A stretch of DNA of 36,825 bases from CAZCAQ01 sp964563965 (lineage in GTDB: Bacteria > Patescibacteriota > WWE3 > UBA101185 > UBA10185). The stretch spans positions 1 to 36,825 of the forward strand of contig CAZLZI010000002.1 in the NCBI GenBank assembly GCA_964563965.1, in the 5' to 3' direction. Below, in pieces: positions 17,148 to 24,964 of the stretch (position 1 is its first letter; each line of letters opens with the position of its first letter). The position numbers and the translations under genes were made by a program. The notes under the pieces are model-generated. The model was given only the letters and a program-made list of their open reading frames with translations. It was not told the origin of the DNA and searched no databases.

Positions 17148-18072
17148 GTTTTTTTAGCTTCGCAACAAAAAAGCCTTCAAACAAGTCAGTTGGGAGAATT
17201 CTAATACATTTTGTAATGTCCTCTGTAAAGAGAGTATTATTCCAAGAAATTAACGCTGGTATAAAATTTTCTTTGATCAATTTGGTATCGATAGCCATAA
17301 CCCTTAAATCTTTATGTTTATTTAGCAGGTAAGCAATCACTTCTTCATTTTCCTCTGGAGAGTAGGTACAAGTTGAATAAACAAGCTCACCGTCTTCGGC
17401 AAGCAACTCATAGGCACAATTTACAATTTTCTTCTGTAAATTTCTTAACTGCTTAACTTTCTTCTGACTCCAGTACTTGAGTGAGTCTGTATTTGCCAAA
17501 TTGATAAGACCCTCAGCACTACACGGTGCATCAATTAGTATTTTAGTAAACTTTTGAGGAGTGACATACATGAGTCCTTGAGCAGGTGTGTTAAAGGCTT
17601 GCGTGACGCTAACATCTAACTGTGCAAGTAGTGAGTTAAGGTTATTAAATCTCCGCTTATCTACCTCATTGATGTATAGCTGCGCTTGATTATCTGTTTC
17701 CCTAGCAATCATAAAAGTTTTTCCTCCTGGAGCCGCACACATATCCAGCACATAGTCACTAGCATGTGCATCTAAAACCAAAGGGGGAATCAAACTTGAG
17801 TAATTTAAGATGTAATAATTACCGTCTTTAAAAAACGGCAGTGCGGTTACACGATCTTTCCCTGACTCAATACTGTAACAATATTTGTTATCAGCAATGG
17901 GAATTAAAGTTGCATGCTTGTGTACTTCATCTAGAACTTCTTGCCAGTTGGCTTTAAGAGTATTGAGCACTAGTATTGATTTATGGGAATAAGATAATAG
18001 TTGCGTGACAACTTCATCATTTAGTCCTGTAATCATTTTAAATTTTTCTTTAAATGTAGTTTTAGTTGTCAT
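17137..18072 (-). CDS. RNA cytosine-C5 methyltransferase (NOL1/NOP2/Sun family)
   Basis: 311 residues. S-adenosylmethionine motif I at about 108-118 (VLDMCAAPGGK), motif IV DAPCS with C184, and motif VI STCTYSPEENE with C235. The two cysteines are the pair used by this family: one attacks C6 of the target cytosine, the other aids product release. The short N-terminus (about 95 residues) lacks the NusB-like RNA-binding domain of full RsmB, and there is no long PUA tail. It is therefore closer to compact RsmF/NSUN-like enzymes. Target (16S rRNA or tRNA) cannot be assigned. Start ATG at 18072; I see no convincing -10 at the usual 6-7 nt distance. Confidence 0.88.
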   Translation of the reverse strand: MTTKTTFKEKFKMITGLNDEVVTQLLSYSHKSILVLNTLKANWQEVLDEVHKHATLIPIADNKYCYSIESGKDRVTALPFFKDGNYYILNYSSLIPPLVLDAHASDYVLDMCAAPGGKTFMIARETDNQAQLYINEVDKRRFNNLNSLLAQLDVSVTQAFNTPAQGLMYVTPQKFTKILIDAPCSAEGLINLANTDSLKYWSQKKVKQLRNLQKKIVNCAYELLAEDGELVYSTCTYSPEENEEVIAYLLNKHKDLRVMAIDTKLIKENFIPALISWNNTLFTEDITKCIRILPTDLFEGFFVAKLKKLKH

Positions 18073-18080
18073 TTAAGTTG

Positions 18081-18109
18081 TTGACTAGTTATTACTTTTT
18101 AAGTATGTT
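18081..18109 (+). promoter_or_regulatory. promoter of the DsbA-like gene
   Basis: TTGACT (18081-18086), 17-nt spacer, TATGTT (18104-18109), then 7 nt to the ATG at 18117. It fixes that ATG as the start and predicts a leaderless mRNA. Confidence 0.55.
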
Positions 18110-18116
18110 AAGAACT

Positions 18117-18872
18117 ATGACACAAAATAATAAACCATGTAATTATACCTATTATTTCCTTTTAGTTCTTCTGGCTATTACCTCATTTGGTTTTGGTTCC
18201 ATGTTTTCTGAGAATAAATATCTGAAAGCTAATCCGTCAAATGTAGCGGCTAATAATAATGCTCCGGCCCAACCTCAAGCTCCGCAACAACCTGCTAAAG
18301 CAATTGACTTAGAGGCAATTGTAACAGGACTTGATCTTGACTACAGTGCAGTCGAAGCTTGTGCCTCATCGGACAAATATAAGCAAAAAGTTGCAGATCA
18401 AGCCGCGGCGGGTAAAGCAGCCAATGTTCAAGGTACACCAGCAGTCTTAGTTATAAACAGAGAAACTAATAAATCTCGAGTACTTCCAGGTGCGGTCCCA
18501 TTTGAAAGCATTAAAACTGCAATTGATGAGGTTCTAACTGGAGAAAATGATACCCCTGCAACGCCAAATGCTTCAGAAATAGATCCTACAAAGATCCCTG
18601 AAGTAACTGCTGAAGACTGGGTAAAAGGTAACAGAGATGCAAAAATAGCATTGATCGAGTACTCTGATTTTGAGTGTCCATTCTGTCAACAATTCCATGC
18701 TTCTGCTCAACAAGCTTTGGATACTTATCCAAACGATTTACAATGGGTTTATAGGCACTTTCCGCTAGATTTCCATCCTAATGCCAATAAGTATGCCTAC
18801 ACAGCTGAATGTGCTGCTGAATTAGGTGGTAATGACGCATTCTGGGCCTTTGCAGATAAGATATTCGAATAA
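18117..18872 (+). CDS. membrane-anchored DsbA-like thioredoxin with permuted domain order
   Basis: 251 residues. A membrane segment at about 12-30 anchors it outside the membrane, followed by a Pro/Gln/Asn-rich linker (to about 60). Residues 62-142 look like the C-terminal half of a DsbA domain: GLDLDYSAVEACASSDKY, VQGTPAVLVIN with the cis-Pro at 108, and GAVPFESIKTAIDEVL. Residues 160-251 look like the N-terminal half: VKGNRDAKIALIEYSDFE, the active site C187-P-F-C190, VYRHFPLDFHPNANK, then FWAFADKIFE and stop. In ordinary DsbA proteins the CPxC half comes first. The order here is that of a circular permutation, or of a tandem repeat trimmed at both ends. Likely role: thiol oxidation/isomerisation of exported proteins. 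Downstream bases hold a promoter, not a lost C-terminus. Confidence 0.8.
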   Translation: MTQNNKPCNYTYYFLLVLLAITSFGFGSMFSENKYLKANPSNVAANNNAPAQPQAPQQPAKAIDLEAIVTGLDLDYSAVEACASSDKYKQKVADQAAAGKAANVQGTPAVLVINRETNKSRVLPGAVPFESIKTAIDEVLTGENDTPATPNASEIDPTKIPEVTAEDWVKGNRDAKIALIEYSDFECPFCQQFHASAQQALDTYPNDLQWVYRHFPLDFHPNANKYAYTAECAAELGGNDAFWAFADKIFE

Positions 18873-18885
18873 CTAACGAGCACTT

Positions 18886-18915
18886 TTGACATCTAGGTTG
18901 TGACTACTGTAGAAT
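18886..18915 (+). promoter_or_regulatory. promoter of the rsmI-helD-like unit
   Basis: TTGACA (18886-18891, perfect -35), 18-nt spacer, TAGAAT (18910-18915), then 6 nt to the ATG at 18922. It is the strongest consensus match among the predicted leaderless promoters here. Confidence 0.65.
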
Positions 18916-18921
18916 ACTGCG

Positions 18922-19620
18922 ATGGAACATGGGGTTTTATATGTTGTGGCGACTCCGATAGGTAACTTGGAAGATATTTCCCAACGTGCCCTACATGTCT
19001 TAACTACCTGTGATCTCATACTTAGTGAAGACACGAGAGAAACACAAAAACTCCTTAACCACTTCCAGATCTCCAAACCACAACTTTCTTACCGAGATCA
19101 GAACCATAAAGGTATTTTTCTAAAGATATTAAATGACCTATTGCATGCTAAAACACTCTGCCTAGTATGTGATTCTGGTACGCCACTTATTTCAGACCCC
19201 GGTTTTAAACTCATTAATGACTTAAGACGCAATGGCTTTACTAACATCATATCTGTCCCTGGACCATCCGCACTTATTGCTGCTTTGAGTATTTCGGGTT
19301 TACCCACAGACCAGTTTACTTTTCTTGGTTTTTTGCCAAAGAAAGAGCAAGATATACTTAAAACCCTAACCCCTCATATAGCATCTGATGCGACGCTTAT
19401 AGTGTATGAATCGCCTTATAGAGTTCTTGCTATCTTAAACACTCTACATACTCTTTTTGGGAATCGTGTTGTCTCTGTTTGTTCGGAACTCACTAAAGCA
19501 CATGAAAGTGTGCATTCTGGCTATATATCAGATATAATAAAGTGTTTTGAAAACGCTTCTCCCAGAGGAGAATACGTGATACTTATTGCAAAAGCCGGAT
19601 TTACATATGACAACTATTGA
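18922..19620 (+). CDS. rsmI: 16S rRNA 2'-O-methyltransferase RsmI
   Basis: 232 residues. The N-terminus YVVATPIGNLEDISQRAL is the signature of RsmI, followed by LILSEDTRETQKLL, LVCDSGTPLISDPG and VPGPSALIAALSISGLP. These are conserved positions of this tetrapyrrole-methylase-fold enzyme. RsmI methylates the ribose of C1402 in 16S rRNA at the decoding site. The protein is shorter than the usual ~280 residues because the small C-terminal helical extension is lacking; it ends at RGEYVILIAKAGF. The helicase gene starts 14 nt before its stop, indicating translational coupling. Confidence 0.95.
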   Translation: MEHGVLYVVATPIGNLEDISQRALHVLTTCDLILSEDTRETQKLLNHFQISKPQLSYRDQNHKGIFLKILNDLLHAKTLCLVCDSGTPLISDPGFKLINDLRRNGFTNIISVPGPSALIAALSISGLPTDQFTFLGFLPKKEQDILKTLTPHIASDATLIVYESPYRVLAILNTLHTLFGNRVVSVCSELTKAHESVHSGYISDIIKCFENASPRGEYVILIAKAGFTYDNY

Positions 19621-21646
19621 TTTAGAGCAAGAAAAGACAAAACTAGCGCAGACTGTTGAGTTCATTAAGTCGCGCAAGACTAGCTTGGAAAACGCACTCA
19701 CATCAATGGGTGCAATAACACTTGAGAAACTCACCGAACTAAGAAGGGATGCAGAAGGAGGTATGGATTTAATAGTTGCTTTGCAAAGACTCAATGAGTC
19801 TAATGCTTCGTTTAACTTACCTGATAAATATGCGCAACTTGAGGAACTTGCGTATCTGGAGAAAGAACCCTACTTTGCGCGGATTGATTTAAAGGACGCT
19901 TCCTCAACCCAGCCATATTACATAGGAAAATTCGGGGTAATGGCTAATGAAGTACCTTTAGTTACAGATTGGCGAACTAAAATTGCATCCATCTTCTATA
20001 AATACAGGTATCCACAAAAAAACGTCTCATACAAAACTGAAACCGAAACCTATACCTATGACCTGACACTTAAACGAACCTATGAAATTGATGCAGGTGA
20101 GTTAGTTAAATTCTATAACAATGACCTGCAATTTGATGACTCATCACAAATATCTCGCAAGATTGAGAGCCGGACTGGGGGAACACTTGAAGACATCATT
20201 GAAACTATACAGGAAGGCCAACTGGATATTATTGAATCAGACCCACGTCAAACTTGTATCGTACAGGGTTGTGTTGGTAGCGGGAAAAGTACCGTTGCAA
20301 TTCATAAACTGGCACACATCTTTTTTAACTTTCCAGATTTGATACATGCTAACAGATCAATATTAATTGCTCGCAATCAAATCCTTGTCAGTTACTTATC
20401 GACGTTATTTCCTAAGTTAGGCATATTTGATATTAACTATAAAACAGTTAAAGATTTACTTATTCAATTCCTATACAAAGAAGGCATCAAACTGAAATTT
20501 GATTTTGATTTGCCTTCTGATTTAACACTTTACACTCCTGAGTATATTGCAGAGATGCGTGACACTATTGCCACACTGCACGCACATGCGCAGGAAAGAC
20601 TAGCTACAATTTTTAGAGACCCTAAATTTGCCAGTTACGGAGGGTTTGTCTACAGTTTAAAAAACCCCGTATTTGCAAATATAGCTGAGGTAGAAGGGGA
20701 ATTGAATGAAGAAATTATCTTACAGAAAGAACTTATAAAAGAAACTGATAATACGCTAAAGAAAGAAATGCATAAAGAAAATATTAAGAATTTAAAAAAG
20801 GTTATGACGAGTGTAGCGAGAGTTAAGCACATGCTTACCACTGAATATCAGCAAATGCTTAAAACTTATGGACTTAATGAGGAAAAGATCCTTAATTACG
20901 ATCAAACTATCCTTTTTGTTGTTCTTTACACTGAAGTCTATGGTTTTGAAAAATTTATGAAGTTTGAGTATTGTGTTGTCGATGAAGGGCAAGACTTCTC
21001 AATCCTTGAATACTTAGTACTTAATAAGTTTGTACTCTTTGGGAGATTTTGCATTCTTGGAGATCTCAATCAGTCCTATGAGGAGGCCGGTCTTACTACT
21101 TGGGCTGATATTCAATCCTCTATTACAGAAGCACGCAATGCTAAACTTTTTGAATTAACTACAAATTATAGAAGCACCAAGGAAATAATAGTGTTTGCAA
21201 ACTCAATACTTTCCCCGTACACCTCAACCTACTTGCCGATCCCAATTGAAAGACACGGACTCACCCCAACCAGCAATACTTATCCAACTGCTCAAGCCCT
21301 CGTTACTAGTTTAGTAGACCGAGTTAAATTAGATCTTGAGCACTTAACCAAAAGTATAGGAGTTATTGTTTACGATGAGACACTGTACGCTGATGTTGAT
21401 AGAGAACTTTCTAAACTGCTACAAAACAATGATCACTTTATCAAGCTAGATGCTGATAAGCAGATAAGATATATTCCAAAAGGCATTTATTTAACTAAAT
21501 TTGACGACGTTAAGGGGCTTGAGTTTAGTAAAATATACATACTAGGGCTTAATCTTGCTGAAATTACAAGCTTTAAAGAGGCAAAAAGCGCATTTGTAGC
21601 TGTTACTAGAGCTATGAATGAAGTCTTTATACTAGATATCGCCTAG
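19607..21646 (+). CDS. HelD-like superfamily 1 helicase (RNA polymerase-associated type)
   Basis: 679 residues from the ATG at 19607, which overlaps rsmI by 14 nt. A frame from 19586 (TTG) is less likely. The N-terminal ~75 residues are a predicted coiled coil. Then YFARIDLKDA, YYIGKFGV and VTDWRTKIASIFY resemble the 'PYFGRIDF...yIG...DWRAPI..LFY' pattern of HelD. Walker A GCVGSGKST is at 221-229, Walker B VVDEGQD at about 457-463 (glycine where DEAQD is usual), then NYRST, and LEFSKIYI with VAVTRA near the end. Established for the family: HelD frees stalled RNA polymerase by ATP-driven movement of its coiled-coil arm in the secondary channel. Assignment to HelD rather than a general UvrD-like helicase is an inference. 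Confidence 0.78.
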   Translation: MTTIDLEQEKTKLAQTVEFIKSRKTSLENALTSMGAITLEKLTELRRDAEGGMDLIVALQRLNESNASFNLPDKYAQLEELAYLEKEPYFARIDLKDASSTQPYYIGKFGVMANEVPLVTDWRTKIASIFYKYRYPQKNVSYKTETETYTYDLTLKRTYEIDAGELVKFYNNDLQFDDSSQISRKIESRTGGTLEDIIETIQEGQLDIIESDPRQTCIVQGCVGSGKSTVAIHKLAHIFFNFPDLIHANRSILIARNQILVSYLSTLFPKLGIFDINYKTVKDLLIQFLYKEGIKLKFDFDLPSDLTLYTPEYIAEMRDTIATLHAHAQERLATIFRDPKFASYGGFVYSLKNPVFANIAEVEGELNEEIILQKELIKETDNTLKKEMHKENIKNLKKVMTSVARVKHMLTTEYQQMLKTYGLNEEKILNYDQTILFVVLYTEVYGFEKFMKFEYCVVDEGQDFSILEYLVLNKFVLFGRFCILGDLNQSYEEAGLTTWADIQSSITEARNAKLFELTTNYRSTKEIIVFANSILSPYTSTYLPIPIERHGLTPTSNTYPTAQALVTSLVDRVKLDLEHLTKSIGVIVYDETLYADVDRELSKLLQNNDHFIKLDADKQIRYIPKGIYLTKFDDVKGLEFSKIYILGLNLAEITSFKEAKSAFVAVTRAMNEVFILDIA

Positions 21647-22029
21647 AAGTACACAAGCATATACGGGGAAAAGACTATGATACTTACTATCAACGTACAT
21701 ATGCCCGTAACTAGAACAAACCCTGCGGATAAGTCTTTGATAATCCGTGCACTTTCATCGTAGTGATGAATAACATGATCAATAACACTTTCTACAGCTG
21801 TATTTACCATTTCTGCAGAGAGTAAAAACCCTAAAGAGAGTACTAGCAGCGCCCAGTCGGTTGCTGAAATACTAAAATACATCCCTGCATAGATAACTAC
21901 AATCGTATAAAGTACTTGAACTCTAAAATTTGCTTCATTAAGCAGTGCGTGAAATATACCTTTAAATGCGTATTTGAACCTTTTTACGTGTTTTACAGGA
22001 TGGTGTTCATGCGCTAACTCTTTAATCAT
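21643..22029 (-). CDS. dgkA: DgkA-type diacylglycerol/undecaprenol kinase
   Basis: 128 residues from the chosen ATG, the normal length of DgkA. RFKYAFKGIFHALLNEANFRVQ and the SAEMVNTAVESVIDHV motif (catalytic Glu and the Asn/Glu metal site) identify the family. Three hydrophobic segments are visible. In Gram-positive-type bacteria this enzyme phosphorylates undecaprenol for cell-wall recycling; that role is likely here given the polyprenyl enzymes elsewhere in the window. A frame extends upstream to 22236 but would overlap the divergent fusion-protein gene. The ATG at 22029 has TATTAT ending 6 nt before it, so I take that. Its TAG shares the four bases CTAG with the stop of the convergent helicase gene. 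Confidence 0.88.
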   Translation of the reverse strand: MIKELAHEHHPVKHVKRFKYAFKGIFHALLNEANFRVQVLYTIVVIYAGMYFSISATDWALLVLSLGFLLSAEMVNTAVESVIDHVIHHYDESARIIKDLSAGFVLVTGICTLIVSIIVFSPYMLVYF

Positions 22030-22035
22030 GTCTAA

Positions 22036-22065
22036 ATAATACGCCTTGGAAGAATGTCTTTGCAA
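22036..22065 (-). promoter_or_regulatory. promoter of dgkA
   Basis: Read leftwards: TTGCAA (22060-22065), 18-nt spacer, TATTAT (22036-22041), 6 nt to the ATG. It overlaps the opposite promoter almost completely. Confidence 0.6.
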
Positions 22066-22074
22066 ATGTATAAT
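22046..22074 (+). promoter_or_regulatory. promoter of the MacAB-like operon
   Basis: TTGGAA (22046-22051), 17-nt spacer, TATAAT (22069-22074), 7 nt to the GTG start at 22082. It shares 20 bp with the dgkA promoter, so both cannot be occupied at once. Confidence 0.65.
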
Positions 22075-22081
22075 ATAAGAT

Positions 22082-23125
22082 GTGAAAAAGTTACTTTTAT
22101 TTATAATACCTTTAGTTCTAATTGTCTTAGCTGTGTTTATCTCTTCGAAAACACGGTCAAAATCTATCACGGTAGAAAAGGCTTCAAGCGAGAAACAAGT
22201 TATTGCCAAAACAATTTCAGCATCTGGGGAAGTCACTTCAAAGTATCTCTATGATTTAGCCTTTGAAGGAACAGGCCGAATTAATCAGCTCTCTGTAGCA
22301 AAAGGCGATCCAGTTACTCAAGGCATGTTACTGGCCAGTGCGGTTAATCTTTCGGAATACAACGATATCCAAGCTCTGCGAGATACGCTTGATATCGCAA
22401 AACGTGACAAAGATATCTATGTAGAATTGTATGATACTAAGCGCTCATCTGTCGGGGGAGAAAATGAATATGAAGCGAATGTTCGTCGATTTGATGAGTA
22501 TATTAGTAGGGCAACTGCAAATTACACTTCTTCACTCAATGCTCTCTCTAGGCTTCGCATAACTTCTCCGATAGATGGGACTGTTGTGGACGTACTAAAA
22601 GAACAAAATGAGGTAGCTGCTACGGGACAACCTGTTGTCCGCGTTGCGGATCTATCTAGTTTGGTTTTTGAGGTGTTAATAGATCAAGAAGATTTTGGAC
22701 TGCTTAGTGTTGGGGATAGTGTCGAGCTGACACTTGATTCCTATAAAGACAAAACCTTTAGTGGTGAGGTTTCAGCTCTTCCTCTTTTTGCTCAAGAAAC
22801 TGGAGATTTTGAAGTAAATATTGCTATCACTGATTCAGATAAACCAATTTTGTTAGGGATGAAGGGTGATGCTACTGTCAAGATTGATGAAACTTCAAAA
22901 AAAGTTACTGCTATTGCCTTTGATTTACTCAATGAAGACGATTCTGGTTATTTTCTTTGGATAGATGACAAGGGCATTTTAAAAAAGAAGAAGATAGAGA
23001 TAGGTCTGGAGGGAGACTTTTATACTGAAGTCAAAACTGATATCAGTGGACTAACATTAGTAATACCAGCTCAAGACAGTCAACCTGTTGAAGGTTTGAA
23101 GGTTCGCTATGCAAAAAGTAATTGA
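22082..23125 (+). CDS. HlyD/MacA-like membrane fusion protein
   Basis: 347 residues, GTG start set by the promoter 7 nt upstream. One N-terminal membrane segment (LLLFIIPLVLIVLAVFI, about 3-20). Residues 45-80 and 150-190 are the two halves of the lipoyl/barrel-sandwich domain (GRINQLSVAKGDPVTQGMLL; ITSPIDGTVVDVLKEQNEVA). Between them is a short helical hairpin of about 70 residues; beta-barrel and membrane-proximal domains follow. In Gram-negative bacteria MacA links MacB to TolC. No TolC is seen here and CPR cells are thought to be monoderm, so it more likely modulates the ATPase/permeases or captures substrate at the cell surface. The ATPase gene overlaps its end by 17 nt. Confidence 0.85.
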   Translation: MKKLLLFIIPLVLIVLAVFISSKTRSKSITVEKASSEKQVIAKTISASGEVTSKYLYDLAFEGTGRINQLSVAKGDPVTQGMLLASAVNLSEYNDIQALRDTLDIAKRDKDIYVELYDTKRSSVGGENEYEANVRRFDEYISRATANYTSSLNALSRLRITSPIDGTVVDVLKEQNEVAATGQPVVRVADLSSLVFEVLIDQEDFGLLSVGDSVELTLDSYKDKTFSGEVSALPLFAQETGDFEVNIAITDSDKPILLGMKGDATVKIDETSKKVTAIAFDLLNEDDSGYFLWIDDKGILKKKKIEIGLEGDFYTEVKTDISGLTLVIPAQDSQPVEGLKVRYAKSN

Positions 23126-23777
23126 GGCTAAAAATGTCTCTAAACTATATAAAATCGGTAAAAACGATATTACCGCTGTCAAAAACATTTCACTGCAAAT
23201 TAACCAAGGTGAATTTGTAGCTATTGTTGGCAAATCAGGATCCGGTAAATCCACACTCATGCATATGCTAGGGCTGTTAGATACACCGACTACAGGGGAA
23301 CTTTATTTAAATGACAGACTAGTTTCAAGCCTAAAAGAAAGAGAACTAGCCAGTCTTAGGAATAAAGAAATTGGATTTGTATTTCAATCATTCAATCTAT
23401 TAGCTAGAACCACAGCACTTGATAATGTTATTTTACCGTTAAAGTACTCATCGGTGCCAAGAAACTTATGGAGGCAGAAGGCTGAAGAAATGCTTGCACT
23501 TGTTGAACTATCCGAACGCAAATTAAATAAATCAAATGAATTATCAGGAGGGCAGAAACAACGAGTAGCTATAGCCAGAGCACTTGTGAATGATCCTTCC
23601 ATCATCTTTGCAGACGAACCTACCGGTAATTTAGACTCGAAAACTGGAGAAGACATTGAGCACTTATTTCAAAAACTAAATGCATTAGGTAAGACTATAG
23701 TTCTTGTAACTCATGATGATGAATTAGCGCAAATTGCCAAGCGCAAGATTGTCATTAGGGATGGGGAAATTGTTTAA
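23109..23777 (+). CDS. MacB/LolD-type ABC ATPase
   Basis: 222 residues. Walker A GKSGSGKST at 41-49, Q93 in VFQSFN, LSGGQKQR from 145, FADE at 167-170, GNLDSKTGE, and H202 in LVTHD: all motifs of an active ATPase. It lacks the long C-terminal tail of the other ATPase in this window (7837-8610), so the two are separate systems. GAAGG lies about 8 nt upstream of the ATG inside the fusion-protein gene, giving an SD. The next permease begins at the last base of its stop (TAATG). It probably serves both downstream permeases. Confidence 0.92.
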   Translation: MQKVIEAKNVSKLYKIGKNDITAVKNISLQINQGEFVAIVGKSGSGKSTLMHMLGLLDTPTTGELYLNDRLVSSLKERELASLRNKEIGFVFQSFNLLARTTALDNVILPLKYSSVPRNLWRQKAEEMLALVELSERKLNKSNELSGGQKQRVAIARALVNDPSIIFADEPTGNLDSKTGEDIEHLFQKLNALGKTIVLVTHDDELAQIAKRKIVIRDGEIV

Positions 23778-24964
23778 TGCTTTCCAAGTTTGCAGAAGGC
23801 GTATCAACTTCTGTAGTTTCTATACTTGCAAATAAACTCCGAGCCTTTCTTACAATGCTTGGTGTTATTATAGGTGTTTTTTCAGTTGTTACACTTATCT
23901 CTCTTGGTAGAGGTTTTCAAAACTATATTAAAGGGGAGTTTGATCAGTTAGGATCTAATCTTCTCTTTGTCGCTCCTGGAAGATCAAATGTGGGTGGAGA
24001 TCCTGCGCTGTCTTTAACACGCAATAAACTTGGCAAAAAACATGTTGATTTAATACATAAATATTCTATGGAGTATGTTGCATACGCTGTACCAAGTATT
24101 AACTTGAATAACGATGTTACCTATAAAGGTAAAACATTTCTTGCGGAGATATTAGGTTCGACGCATGATATGCCTAATATCTTTAATTATCAGATTGATA
24201 CAGGACGCTTCTTTTCCAAAAGTGAGGTTACTGCTAAAGCTAGACTTGCAGTTATAGGGCCTAACGTTGCCAAAGAACTATTTGCTGGTGTTAATCCAAT
24301 TGGCAGGTCTATAGTTATCAATGAAAAAAGTTTTAATGTCATTGGCATCTTTCAAGAGAAGAGTCCTGATTATGATAATCAAATACTTACGACCTACACA
24401 GCCCTTGAGTCAACCTTTGATATTAAGCGCTACACCTACATTGTACTCAAGCTTAAAGAGGACTCCCCTATGGAAATTGCAAAAAAACAAGTTGAATTGG
24501 CTTTACTTCGTGATCTCGAAGAAGATGATTTTTCAGTTCTATCTCAAGAAGATATTTTAGCAACTGTACAACAAATATTAGGTTTGTTAACCACAGGCTT
24601 GGGAGCAATTGCTGCAATCTCACTCTTAGTAGGTGGCATCGGTATTATGAATATTATGTTGGTTACAGTAACAGAGAGAACCAAAGAAGTTGGCCTTCGC
24701 ATGGCGCTAGGCGCTACTAAGATAGATATAGCTTTTCAATTTTTAATGGAAGCAGTTCTTATAAGTGTACTTGGCGGGATAGTTGGTTTAATCTTTGCTT
24801 ACTTAGTATCAATTGGACTCTCGCAGTTTATTCAAACTGAAGTCCCTCCAATGACTATCTTTTTATCATTTTTGTTTTCTGTTGTTGTAGGAGTAATTTT
24901 TGGAACTTATCCTGCTATCATGGCTAGTAAGAAAGAACCTATTGAGGCACTTAGATATGAATGA
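23777..24964 (+). CDS. MacB-like ABC permease, first of a tandem pair
   Basis: 395 residues, the standard size of a stand-alone MacB permease. The N-terminal membrane helix carries ANKLRAFLTMLGVIIGVFSV; an extracytoplasmic MacB_PCD domain spans about 45-265. Three C-terminal FtsX helices follow, with 'GGIGIMNIMLVTVTERTKEV' and 'GLRMALGA', ending in IEALRYE. The fold couples ATP hydrolysis in the cytoplasm to shape change outside the membrane rather than to passage through the membrane. It sits between the ATPase and a paralogue whose start lies 8 nt before this gene's TGA. Confidence 0.9.
   Translation: MLSKFAEGVSTSVVSILANKLRAFLTMLGVIIGVFSVVTLISLGRGFQNYIKGEFDQLGSNLLFVAPGRSNVGGDPALSLTRNKLGKKHVDLIHKYSMEYVAYAVPSINLNNDVTYKGKTFLAEILGSTHDMPNIFNYQIDTGRFFSKSEVTAKARLAVIGPNVAKELFAGVNPIGRSIVINEKSFNVIGIFQEKSPDYDNQILTTYTALESTFDIKRYTYIVLKLKEDSPMEIAKKQVELALLRDLEEDDFSVLSQEDILATVQQILGLLTTGLGAIAAISLLVGGIGIMNIMLVTVTERTKEVGLRMALGATKIDIAFQFLMEAVLISVLGGIVGLIFAYLVSIGLSQFIQTEVPPMTIFLSFLFSVVVGVIFGTYPAIMASKKEPIEALRYE

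Noticed and set aside
18872..18921. frameshift or truncation removing a normal C-terminal half of the DsbA-like protein
   Set aside because: The 49 bases after the stop contain the rsmI promoter and rsmI starts directly after; no frame there resembles a cis-Pro half, which is instead present upstream.
19618..19620. TGA read as glycine, as in Gracilibacteria/SR1
   Set aside because: TGA ends rsmI, the first tandem permease and the manC-like gene at natural family lengths, and no in-frame TGA is needed inside any gene.
22030..22236. N-terminal extension of dgkA up to 22236
   Set aside because: It would overlap the divergent fusion-protein gene, exceeds the family length, and a well-placed promoter fits the ATG at 22029.
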